Shown: one piece after another, positions 34,020-40,352 of the stretch
Numbering within the stretch: position 1 is the first letter of the stretch
How the letters are laid out: every line of letters begins with the position of its first letter
Assembly (NCBI GenBank): GCA_945861935.1
Contig: CAMAVU010000001.1
Coordinates: 1 to 45,844, forward strand
Direction of reading: 5' to 3'
DNA length: 45,844 nucleotides
Source of the DNA: Bifidobacterium breve
Lineage (GTDB): Bacteria > Actinomycetota > Thermoleophilia > Miltoncostaeales > Miltoncostaeaceae
Program-made: the position numbers and the translations under genes
The notes under the pieces: generated by a model
What the model was told of the DNA's origin: nothing
Databases searched by the model: none
The model's input: the letters and a program-made list of their open reading frames with translations, nothing else

Positions 34020-34289
34020 TCAGCCCCTCGTCTCGCGGATCCTCACCGACAGGTCAACGTCCCCGCGTACGCGGCGCCAGCACTCGTACGGGTCCACGCC
34101 GGCCTTCCCGCAGATCTCGTCAAGTCGCCCGAGCATGCGCACGTCGGGAAGCAGCATTCCCACGACCACGCCATCTGCGATGGTCAACCGGACACCGTCC
34201 TCCCCCTCCACCGCACGCAGCGACATGTCCGCAAACGGCTGGATGGTGCGGAGACTGAAGTACATCGGGGGCAGCGGCTTCTCGGTCAT
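34020..34289 (-). CDS. Small hypothetical protein
   Basis: 89 residues from the ATG at 34289 (MTEKPLPPMYFSLRTIQPFADM). Strands and helices are suggested by VRLTIADGVVVGMLLPDVRML, RLDEICGKAGVDPYECWRRV and DVDLSVRIRETRG; I do not recognise the family. An upstream ATG at 34337 is in frame, but the added sequence is made of GGTGTCTGGCACC repeats, so the shorter form is preferred. It is convergent with the DUF4395-thioredoxin gene and downstream of thioredoxin, from which it is separated by the repeat array. Confidence 0.55.
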   Translation of the reverse strand: MTEKPLPPMYFSLRTIQPFADMSLRAVEGEDGVRLTIADGVVVGMLLPDVRMLGRLDEICGKAGVDPYECWRRVRGDVDLSVRIRETRG

Positions 34290-34304
34290 GGTGTCTCCGA
34301 AGTA

Positions 34305-34456
34305 GGTGTCTGGCACCGGGGTCAAGGTGCCTGACACCGGGGTTGATCGTAAGGTGATCTTAAGGTGTCTGGCACCGGGGTCAAGGCGGTCTTAAGGTGT
34401 CTGGCACCGGGGTCAAGGTGCCTGACACCGGGGTTGATCGTAAGGTGCCTGGCACC
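34305..34456. repeat. Array of six 13-bp palindromes GGTGYCTGRCACC
   Basis: GGTGTCTGGCACC occurs at 34305, 34364 and 34396; GGTGCCTGACACC at 34326 and 34417; GGTGCCTGGCACC at 34444. Between them recur CGGGGTCAA, CGGGGTTGATCGTAA and TCTTAA. The same larger unit (about 50 bases) occurs at 34305-34353 and 34396-34443. No coding role; the array fills the gap between thioredoxin and the small hypothetical gene. Confidence 0.9.
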
Positions 34457-34494
34457 GGGGTTGGCACAACACACACCACCCCCACCAAGGGTAC

Positions 34495-34812
34495 CTACAG
34501 CAGGTGCCGTGCCAGCGCTGTTCGGAGACGCCGCTCCGAGGGCGTGCCCGTGATGCGCTCCACCTCGACGCCGTCGCGGAACAGGATGAGGGTGGGCAGC
34601 GAGAGCACGGCATGGCGCGCAGCGGCCACGGGATGCGCATCCACGTCAAGGGATACGACGCGCAGGGTGTCCGTATGGTCCCGTGCGATGGCCTCGACCA
34701 GAGGCGACACCTTCTCGCACGGCACGCACCACGGTGCCCAGAAGTCCACCAGCATCAGGCCGCCCGTCTGCAGCACGACCGCATCGAAGTCTGCGTCGGT
34801 GAGCACCTTCAC
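34495..34812 (-). CDS. Thioredoxin with WCVPC active site
   Basis: 105 residues, the full thioredoxin fold. DFDAVVLQTGGLMLVDFWAPWCVPCEKVSPLVEAIA has the active site, with Val in place of the usual Gly of WCGPC. VVSLDVDAHPVAAARHAVLSLPTLILFRDG has the cis-proline (SLPT), and ERRLRTALARHLL is the last helix. It would reduce disulfides in the cytoplasm; the changed WCxPC spacer residue should shift its redox potential. The GTG at 34812 lies 14 bases after the L,D-transpeptidase stop, so the two are likely co-transcribed. Confidence 0.88.
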   Translation of the reverse strand: MKVLTDADFDAVVLQTGGLMLVDFWAPWCVPCEKVSPLVEAIARDHTDTLRVVSLDVDAHPVAAARHAVLSLPTLILFRDGVEVERITGTPSERRLRTALARHLL

Positions 34813-34826
34813 GTGGGGGTCCCGGC

Positions 34827-36428
34827 TCAGGGACTGATCTCCACGGGCATACCGACGGTCACGTACTCATACAACTCCTCGACGTCGGCGATATGCATCC
34901 GCAGGCACCCGTGACTGGCGGCACTGCCGATGGACCAGTCGGCATAGGTACCGTGGATCCCGACGGCGGGGGCGGAGGTGCCGATCCAGCGCGTGCCCAG
35001 CGGGTTCCCGGGTCCCGGCGGGATGGGGCCGAGGCCCTTCGCCCACGGTGAGCTGGGGGGGCTCCACGTGGGGTTGGTCTCCTTGGTCACCACCGTGTAG
35101 GTGCCGGTGGGGGTCGGGTACGCGTCTTGCCCGATGGCAACCCTGTACGTCTTCACCCGTTTGGCGTCGCGGTACAGGGTCAGCGTGCGGGCCGTGAGGT
35201 TGACCGTGATCCCTCCCACGAGGGCCCGCAGGGTACGGGCGTCCACCTTGCCGTTCACCCTCAAGTGGTGCTTCCGCTGGTACTTCTTGACGGCTTTCAC
35301 CGTTCGCGCGTCGTATGTACCGGTGGCATCGCCCGTCCAGACGCCGGCCTCAACCAGTCGCTCCTGCAGCTCGGTGACGTCGTCGCCCACCGCCCCCTTC
35401 ATCAACTGCGACGAGCCGAACCGCGACGACGAATCCACGTACGAGGCGAACTCCTGGCGGGCCACGTTGCCACCGGGGTCGCGCACCCACACCACGATGT
35501 CATTCGCTCCCTCGGCCAGCCTGCCGGGGGTCAGCGCGAATTGGTTCCCGTCGAGCGTGAGGGTCGGGGTCGCGGTGTCGGGGCTGGCGTCCGCCACCTC
35601 CGGCTGCGCGGTCTGCCCACCGATGGCATCGGCCCCTTTGAGCACGGGGATCTGCTGGCCGTTGATCTTCGCACCGAACAGGAGGTCCTTCGGCCGATCG
35701 CCGCCCACGCGGCCACGGATCACCGGCTCCGCCGTGGTGGTGAGCTGGATCAACTCCTTCTCACCGACCAGTGACAGGGTCGGGGCGTGGGTGTCCACGA
35801 TCAGCCGACGCGTCTCCGTGGTGGTGTTCCCTGCCGGGTCGGTTGCGGTGAACGTCACGGTGGAGCGCCCCTCGGGGAGGCGCCCCCCGATGCCCCACGC
35901 ACCTCCCTGCTGCCCGGCACGCACAGTCGCGGCACCGCCTTTCCACGTGGCCCCCACGAGGCTTCCGCCCTGGGTCATGCCGGCGAACCGCACATCGCGC
36001 GTGTTCACGCCGTCGCCCACGGGGACGTTGATCCGGAGCGCCGGGGGCCTGGTGTCAACGGTGAATCCCCACTCGCGTGAGGCGTTCGGCGCGAGGAGGT
36101 TTCCGACCGAGTACGACACCGACATCGTGTGCGGGCCGTCCTGCAGCCGGGGCGCGGTGACGACGATCCCGTCCCCGGCGCCGGTGACCTTTCCGGTGAC
36201 GTCCGTGCCATCGAGCATCACCTTCAGGTCGCCCATGGGACCTGATGTGGTGCCGACCACGATCGGATGCGTCGCCGGGTTGATCGCAGCCCCCGCGGTG
36301 GGCTGCAGCGGGTCCACTCCCGGACGGGACGTCCACTCCACCACCAGGAACGCCGCAACGAAGCCGACTGCCACGATTCCGGTGATGACGATCGCGACCA
36401 GCCCACTCCGTGATCCCAGTGCCCGCAT
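34827..36428 (-). CDS. L,D-transpeptidase (YkuD) with Ig-like and peptidoglycan-binding domains
   Basis: 533 residues. A membrane anchor (LVAIVITGIVAVGFVAAFLVV, about 10-30) is followed by about 300 residues of Ig-like beta modules with TVTFTATDPAGNTTTETRRLIVDT repeats. A peptidoglycan-binding domain comes next (KGAVGDDVTELQERLVEAGVW...TVKAVKKYQRKHHL). The catalytic YkuD domain at the end has IPPGPGNPLGTRWIG and VGIHGTYADWSIGSAASHGCLRM, with the HG and SHGC motifs; the Cys is the nucleophile. It forms 3-3 crosslinks in peptidoglycan or attaches proteins to it, outside the cytoplasm. An extended -10 lies at 36466-36458, and AGGGGG precedes the ATG. Confidence 0.9.
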   Translation of the reverse strand: MRALGSRSGLVAIVITGIVAVGFVAAFLVVEWTSRPGVDPLQPTAGAAINPATHPIVVGTTSGPMGDLKVMLDGTDVTGKVTGAGDGIVVTAPRLQDGPHTMSVSYSVGNLLAPNASREWGFTVDTRPPALRINVPVGDGVNTRDVRFAGMTQGGSLVGATWKGGAATVRAGQQGGAWGIGGRLPEGRSTVTFTATDPAGNTTTETRRLIVDTHAPTLSLVGEKELIQLTTTAEPVIRGRVGGDRPKDLLFGAKINGQQIPVLKGADAIGGQTAQPEVADASPDTATPTLTLDGNQFALTPGRLAEGANDIVVWVRDPGGNVARQEFASYVDSSSRFGSSQLMKGAVGDDVTELQERLVEAGVWTGDATGTYDARTVKAVKKYQRKHHLRVNGKVDARTLRALVGGITVNLTARTLTLYRDAKRVKTYRVAIGQDAYPTPTGTYTVVTKETNPTWSPPSSPWAKGLGPIPPGPGNPLGTRWIGTSAPAVGIHGTYADWSIGSAASHGCLRMHIADVEELYEYVTVGMPVEISP

Positions 36429-36457
36429 GCCCCCTGATGACCGTCCGATTTCGCGGC

Positions 36458-36466
36458 ACGATACCA
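36458..36466 (-). promoter_or_regulatory. Extended -10 promoter (TGG-TATCGT) of the L,D-transpeptidase gene
   Basis: Read on the minus strand, TGGTATCGT lies about 30 bases before the ATG at 36428. The leader carries AGGGGG directly before the start as a weak ribosome-binding site. Confidence 0.4.
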
Positions 36467-36541
36467 GCCGTCATCGTCCCGGAATCGGCCTCATCCGCGG
36501 CCTGCGGGATGGGGGTTCCGGCGGCCCCCCGGCGTACCCGC

Positions 36542-37351
36542 TCAGGCGGCGAGCCGTGCCATGAGGGCGATCACTCCCTCGGTCGCGGCCACCGCCATGT
36601 CCGCGGCCGCACGGACGGAGGGGTCCACACCGGGACGATCGGCCAGCACACAGTGGGCGGCGTGAATCTCCCCCCCCGCCGACATTGCGCGCATCGCGCG
36701 CCACGCATCCGCATCGGTGTGGTCATCGCCCACATAGAGAACGCGGCGTGCCCCGGCCCCTGTCACCAGTGCCCGGAGGGCTGTGCCCTTGTCCACGTCG
36801 ACGTCGGGCAGCAACTCGAGGATCATCTCTCCGTCGCCCGTCCGGAGGCCCGCAGCGATGGCCGCCGGCCGCACCACGTCACGCAGCCACCGTCTGGTCG
36901 CACCCGGGTCGGGCGCCTCGCGGAAGTGCAGGCTCACCGATGCTCCCTTGTCCTCCATCCACGCACCCCGGGGAGCCAGCACCTCGGGGGTCAGGCCAGC
37001 GACGAACCTGCGGAGTGCCCCCACAGCGCCCGCTGCCTCGGGCACCATGTGGGCGTGGTGTCCCGCCTCCGCCACCTCCAGTCCGTGATTCCCACCCCGT
37101 GCGATGCCGGGCACGGGCACCATGCGCTCGACGTCGGCGATCCCCCGTCCGCTGATGACACCGACCAGCAGGTACCTCGCGGTGAGTTCGCCGAGCAGCG
37201 CCAGCACATCGGGGGGCACACGGGCGTTCTGCGCGTTGGGCACGATGGGCGCCAGCACGCCGTCGATGTCGAACACGAGGGCGGTGCGCCCGCGGTCGGC
37301 TCGTGCCTCATCCGCCACCGCGGTGATGTGCGAACCGAGGGGAGTGCTCAC
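36542..37351 (-). CDS. otsB: Trehalose-6-phosphate phosphatase (OtsB family)
   Basis: 269 residues, HAD fold. Motif I is LVFDIDGVLAPIVPN (Asp-x-Asp), VGVISGRGIADVERMV is motif II, GGNHGLEV and APRGAWMEDKGASVSLHFRE are typical of T6PP, and YVGDDHTDADAWRAM is motif IV. It removes phosphate from trehalose 6-phosphate. The synthase gene otsA usually adjoins it; none is seen here. The GTG at 37351 is chosen because a TAGCGT box ends 8 bases upstream and homology begins shortly after. A longer frame reaches into the divergent TauE gene and is a shadow. Confidence 0.87.
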   Translation of the reverse strand: MSTPLGSHITAVADEARADRGRTALVFDIDGVLAPIVPNAQNARVPPDVLALLGELTARYLLVGVISGRGIADVERMVPVPGIARGGNHGLEVAEAGHHAHMVPEAAGAVGALRRFVAGLTPEVLAPRGAWMEDKGASVSLHFREAPDPGATRRWLRDVVRPAAIAAGLRTGDGEMILELLPDVDVDKGTALRALVTGAGARRVLYVGDDHTDADAWRAMRAMSAGGEIHAAHCVLADRPGVDPSVRAAADMAVAATEGVIALMARLAA

Positions 37352-37359
37352 GCCGGGTG

Positions 37360-37365
37360 ACGCTA
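37360..37365 (-). promoter_or_regulatory. -10 box (TAGCGT) of the otsB leaderless-type promoter
   Basis: On the minus strand TAGCGT is followed by eight bases and the GTG at 37351. The divergent permease gene starts within 35 bases on the other side. Confidence 0.45.
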
Positions 37366-37379
37366 CCACCCCGCCGCGC

Positions 37380-37739
37380 GTGCCCCGCGCGTGGCCCATG
37401 CTGGTGGTCGGACTCGCTGCCGGCGCCTTCTCGGGCCTCCTCGGCGTTGGTGGCGGGGTCGTCGTCGTGCCCCTCCTCATGGCGCTGGCGTGGATGGATG
37501 CCCGGCGCGCAACCGCCACGTCCCTGGCCTCCATCGCCATCATCGCCGTATGGGGGGTGGTCGGCTACGCGGCCCTCGGAAATGTCCACTGGGGCCTGGC
37601 GCTCGTGGTGGGGGTCCCGGCGCTCGCGGGCACGGTCATCGGGGTGCGACTGCGCGCCCGGGTGTCCACCCGCCTCATCGCGCGGGCCTTCGCACTGCTT
37701 CTCGTCGCGGGTGCCATCTCGCTGGTGGTTATGCCCTGA
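37380..37739 (+). CDS. Half-size TauE/SafE-family permease, first half
   Basis: 119 residues from the GTG at 37380 (113 from the ATG at 37398). LVVGLAAGAFSGLLGVGGGVVVVPLLMALAWM is the TauE/SafE signature repeat with its G-x-GGG core. ARRATATSLASIAIIAVWGVVGYA and ALVVGVPALAGTVIGVRL are two more membrane segments, and RAFALLLVAGAISLVV the last. Full TauE/SafE proteins have two such repeats in about 250 residues; this gene has one. A second half lies 16 bases downstream. The substrate could be sulfite, sulfoacetate or another anion; this is not decided by the sequence. Confidence 0.82.
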   Translation: MPRAWPMLVVGLAAGAFSGLLGVGGGVVVVPLLMALAWMDARRATATSLASIAIIAVWGVVGYAALGNVHWGLALVVGVPALAGTVIGVRLRARVSTRLIARAFALLLVAGAISLVVMP

Positions 37740-37755
37740 TGGCGGTCGCCCCGTG

Positions 37756-38130
37756 ATGCCATTCGTCATAGCGGGTGCCATCGGCCTGCTGGCCGGAGTC
37801 GTCGCGGCGCTCACGGGCGTGGGCGGGGGCATCCTGTTCGTCCCCGCCCTTACGCTGGTGCTCGGGCTTTCGCAGGTCGATGCCGAGGGCACATCCCTGC
37901 TGGCCATCATCCCGGTCGCCATCCTTGCCACCTGGCTGCAACGGCGCACGGGTGAGGTGGACCTGCGCGCGGCGGCGCTGGTCGGTGCCGGGGCCATCCC
38001 AGCGGCCATCGGGGCCGCTGTGCTGGCCCATTACCTGCCGGACGTCGCACTGCGGGCCACGTTCGCCGGCCTCATGCTGGTCATCGCTGTACGGGTGTGG
38101 GCCGGCACGCGTCGCGTGGGCTCGCCGTGA
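37756..38130 (+). CDS. Half-size TauE/SafE-family permease, second half
   Basis: 124 residues from the ATG at 37756. AGAIGLLAGVVAALTGVGGGILFVPALTLVLGLSQVDAEGTSLLAIIPVAILAT is the family repeat, with the same G-x-GGG core and the later T-S-L-x-x-I segment as the first gene. LRAAALVGAGAIPAAIGAAVLAHYL and ATFAGLMLVIAVRVWAGTRR follow. It lies in a different frame from the first half, with a stop and 16 bases between; each half has its own start, so both look like intact genes that act as a heterodimer rather than one broken gene. Confidence 0.82.
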   Translation: MPFVIAGAIGLLAGVVAALTGVGGGILFVPALTLVLGLSQVDAEGTSLLAIIPVAILATWLQRRTGEVDLRAAALVGAGAIPAAIGAAVLAHYLPDVALRATFAGLMLVIAVRVWAGTRRVGSP

Positions 38131-38204
38131 CCCGTCAAAACGGTGTGCAGGGTCGGGTGCGGGCCTGGCCGCATTCGATGGACTCCCTGATCGGTGGCTG
38201 GGTT

Positions 38205-38223
38205 GGGGACTGTCCCCGCGGTT
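38205..38223. repeat. GGGGACTGTCCCCGCGGTT palindromic repeat
   Basis: Nineteen bases identical to 20459-20477 and 20563-20581. It lies at the 5' border of the transposase remnant, 17.6 kb from the other copies. Confidence 0.85.
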
Positions 38224-38257
38224 GGTGACCCCGACGATCGGGGGAGTCCGAGCCTGC

Positions 38258-38464
38258 ACCGAGGAGTGCTACAACCGCCTCAGGCTCCACTCGGCGCTTG
38301 GCTACCTCTCGCCGGAGGAGTTCGAGCAGCAACACGCCGACGCAGAGCAGGCTGTGGAGATGCCGGCCCGGGGTCAGGCCCAGGGGCCTGACCCCAGCCC
38401 TTGGACAGCCCTGCGGGCCGACCACATCACCACAGGCCCGACGGCGATCGGATCATCTGGGTAG
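38258..38464 (+). pseudogene. IS3-type transposase C-terminal remnant
   Basis: The frame reads TEECYNRLRLHSALGYLSPEEFEQQHADAEQAVEM and ends at TAG 38462-38464. YN-x-x-R-LHSALGY-x-SP-x-x-FE is the hallmark end of the rve integrase core of IS3-family transposases. The DDE residues and everything upstream are missing; at 38205-38223 a palindromic repeat takes their place. After QAVEM the frame crosses a second palindrome (38370-38395) and continues for about 25 residues that do not look like transposase. Confidence 0.85.
38370..38395. repeat. Perfect inverted repeat GGGGTCAGGCCC-AG-GGGCCTGACCCC
   Basis: Twelve-base arms with a two-base loop, inside the 3' part of the transposase remnant. The core differs from the other two palindrome families in the window. 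Confidence 0.85.
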
Positions 38465-38484
38465 AACACCCCAACGAACACATC

Positions 38485-38515
38485 TGAGGTGTCCACGGAA
38501 ACGGGGCAAGCCCAG
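38485..38515. mobile_element. Probable right terminal inverted repeat of the IS3-type element
   Basis: TGAGGTGTCCACGGAAACGG begins a segment ending GGGCAAGCCCAG. TGTCCAC followed by a GGGG-rich block, 20-30 bases after the transposase stop, is the usual form of IS3-group ends. The left end is missing. Confidence 0.6.
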
Positions 38516-38903
38516 GATGCAACGTTTCAGGTTCCGGGTGGCATGCCGTTTGGGTGCTGGGGGTGGGTGCGTCCGTGGGCCTGCGGGGCTCTGTGGCCCG
38601 TACGGGAGGGCGGAGGGCGCTTGGGGGGTCTGTGCCCCGGCGGGGTGTTCACGCCCCGTGGAGGGCGTGGCGGATATCTGGGAGCGGTGCCGGGGGGTAC
38701 CGCTACCGAGCGCAGCGCGTCAGCGTGGGCGGACAGCCTGTTCTCCGTGCGTGCGGTGTGTTGTGGGTCCTCGCTTGCCGGACCCTCCCCCGGCGTGGGC
38801 CGGGCAGGACCCGGGGTGTCCGGTGAACCGGACCATGCACACGTCCATGAACCATCACCACCACAGAGGCCCGGCACGCTCATGATGGGTTGGCTATCTG
38901 GAC
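38516..38903. other. Gene-free interval between the IS remnant and nuoN
   Basis: About 390 GC-rich bases. Several frames are open on both strands, but none has recognisable protein sequence or a credible start. Short direct and inverted GC-rich stretches such as GCCCCGGCGGGG and CACGCCCCGTGGAGGGCGTG are present and may fold. No RNA motif or terminator with a U-tract was found. Confidence 0.5.
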
Positions 38904-40352
38904 CTAGGGGATCATCAGAGCACGGGCGGCGTCCGCGCATACGTCGAGCACCGGCTGGGCCCAGATCGCGAGGGCGATCACCGCGACGCCGGCTGCGATG
39001 GCCACGCCTGCGACCGCACGGGGAACCCCCAGCCGACGTACCTCGTGGCGCCCCCCGGGTGGCGGGGCCCACATCACGATGACCACCCGCAGGTAGTAGA
39101 CGACGCTCACCACGCTGGCCACGGCGCCCACGATGGCCAGCCAGGTCATGTCGGCGTCCACTGCGGAGCCGAACAGCAGGAACTTGCCGACGAAGCCCGC
39201 GAGGGGCGGGAAGCCCGCCAGACACAGCATGGCGAGGGTCATCACGACACCGGCCCAGGGGCGTGCGCGGCCGTAGCCCGCGAGCGCCTCCACGTGGTCG
39301 CCGTTCTCGACCTCGCGCTCACGCAGGATGACGATGGCAAACGCGGCGAGCGTCATCGCCACGTACGCGAACAGGTAGTAGATGACCGACTCGGTACCGG
39401 CGAGCGTTCCCACGGCCACGCCGATCAGGAGGTACCCGGCCTGCGCGATGCTCGACCACCCCAGCATGCGCTTGATGTTGTCCTGAAGCAGGGCACCGAT
39501 GTTGCCGACCACCATCGTGATGGCGGCCACCGCGCCGATGACCACGCGCCAGTCACCTGATGCCTGATGGGTCGCGCCCGTGAAGACGAGCAGGAACGCG
39601 CCCATGACCGCCGTCTTCGTACCGGTGGCCATGAAGGTGGTGACCGGGGTGGGGGCGCCCTGATAGACGTCGGGTGTCCACATGTGGAACGGCACCGTGC
39701 TGGCCTTGAACCCCAGGGCCACCACCACCAGCACGATGGCCGCGATGAAGAGCGGCTCCGGCGCCGGGCTGCCCACGGCACCGAGCCGCGCGGAGATGCC
39801 CTCGAGGGACGTGGTGCCGGTCACGCCGTAGAGGAGCGCGAAGCCATAGATGAGGAGCGCCGTGCCGATCGCGCCGGTGATCAGGTACTTCAGCCCGCTT
39901 TCCAGTGACTGCCCGCGGGCGACTTCGATGGCGCACAGGACGTAGAGCGACACCGATAGGAGTTCGATCCCGATGAACAGCGTGACGAGGTCGCCGCTCA
40001 TCACCGTCAGCATCATCCCGGTGGCCGCTGCGAGCACCAGCCCCGTGAACTCCGGGCGTCGTCCGGCCGCGGCGGGCTCGCCCCACGACAGGAGGATGGT
40101 CGCACCGGCGGCGATCACGATGAGGATGGCGAGGAGCAGGCCGAAGCGGTCAACGCGGAGTTCACCCGAGAACGCCGTCTGCCGCTCGCCCCACTGGGCC
40201 ACGGCGATGGCGACGGTGGCCGCGAGCCCCAGAAGGGCGAGGACCTCGGGCACCCGGCGCCCGCGGGCGCCGAGGGGCGTGACGGCCAGCACGAGGACGA
40301 GCACCGTGACGGCACCCATCACGTAGAGGGCCAGTGCCGCCCCGGCGTTCAT
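38904..40352 (-). CDS. nuoN: NADH-quinone oxidoreductase subunit N
   Basis: 482 residues, about 14 membrane helices. FTGLVLAAATGMMLTVMSGDLVTLFIGIELLSVSLYVLCAIEV has the conserved glutamate of antiporter-like subunits. GLKYLITGAIGTALLIYGFALLYGVTG, LGFKASTVPFHMWTPDVYQGAPTPVTTFMATGTKTA and MLGWSSIAQAGYLLIG are hallmark sequences with the key lysines. It forms part of the proton-pumping arm of complex I. The ATG overlaps the nuoM stop by four bases. It is the last gene of the operon; the IS remnant lies beyond it. Confidence 0.96.
   Translation of the reverse strand: MNAGAALALYVMGAVTVLVLVLAVTPLGARGRRVPEVLALLGLAATVAIAVAQWGERQTAFSGELRVDRFGLLLAILIVIAAGATILLSWGEPAAAGRRPEFTGLVLAAATGMMLTVMSGDLVTLFIGIELLSVSLYVLCAIEVARGQSLESGLKYLITGAIGTALLIYGFALLYGVTGTTSLEGISARLGAVGSPAPEPLFIAAIVLVVVALGFKASTVPFHMWTPDVYQGAPTPVTTFMATGTKTAVMGAFLLVFTGATHQASGDWRVVIGAVAAITMVVGNIGALLQDNIKRMLGWSSIAQAGYLLIGVAVGTLAGTESVIYYLFAYVAMTLAAFAIVILREREVENGDHVEALAGYGRARPWAGVVMTLAMLCLAGFPPLAGFVGKFLLFGSAVDADMTWLAIVGAVASVVSVVYYLRVVIVMWAPPPGGRHEVRRLGVPRAVAGVAIAAGVAVIALAIWAQPVLDVCADAARALMIP

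Noticed and set aside
34290-34337. Longer N-terminus (16 extra residues) for the small hypothetical gene at 34020-34289
   Set aside because: The extra codons lie in the palindromic array. The ATG at 34289 gives a protein without repeat-derived sequence.
34305-34456. CRISPR array
   Set aside because: The repeats are 13-base palindromes with short, similar spacers of uneven length, and no cas gene is near.
37380-38130. A single TauE/SafE gene broken by a frameshift
   Set aside because: The first half ends in a proper stop after a complete last helix, and the second has its own ATG 16 bases later. Each holds one full family repeat.
38298-39225. Open frames on both strands between the IS remnant and nuoN
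   Set aside because: Low-complexity Gly/Pro/Arg-rich translations without motifs, and partly antisense to nuoN.
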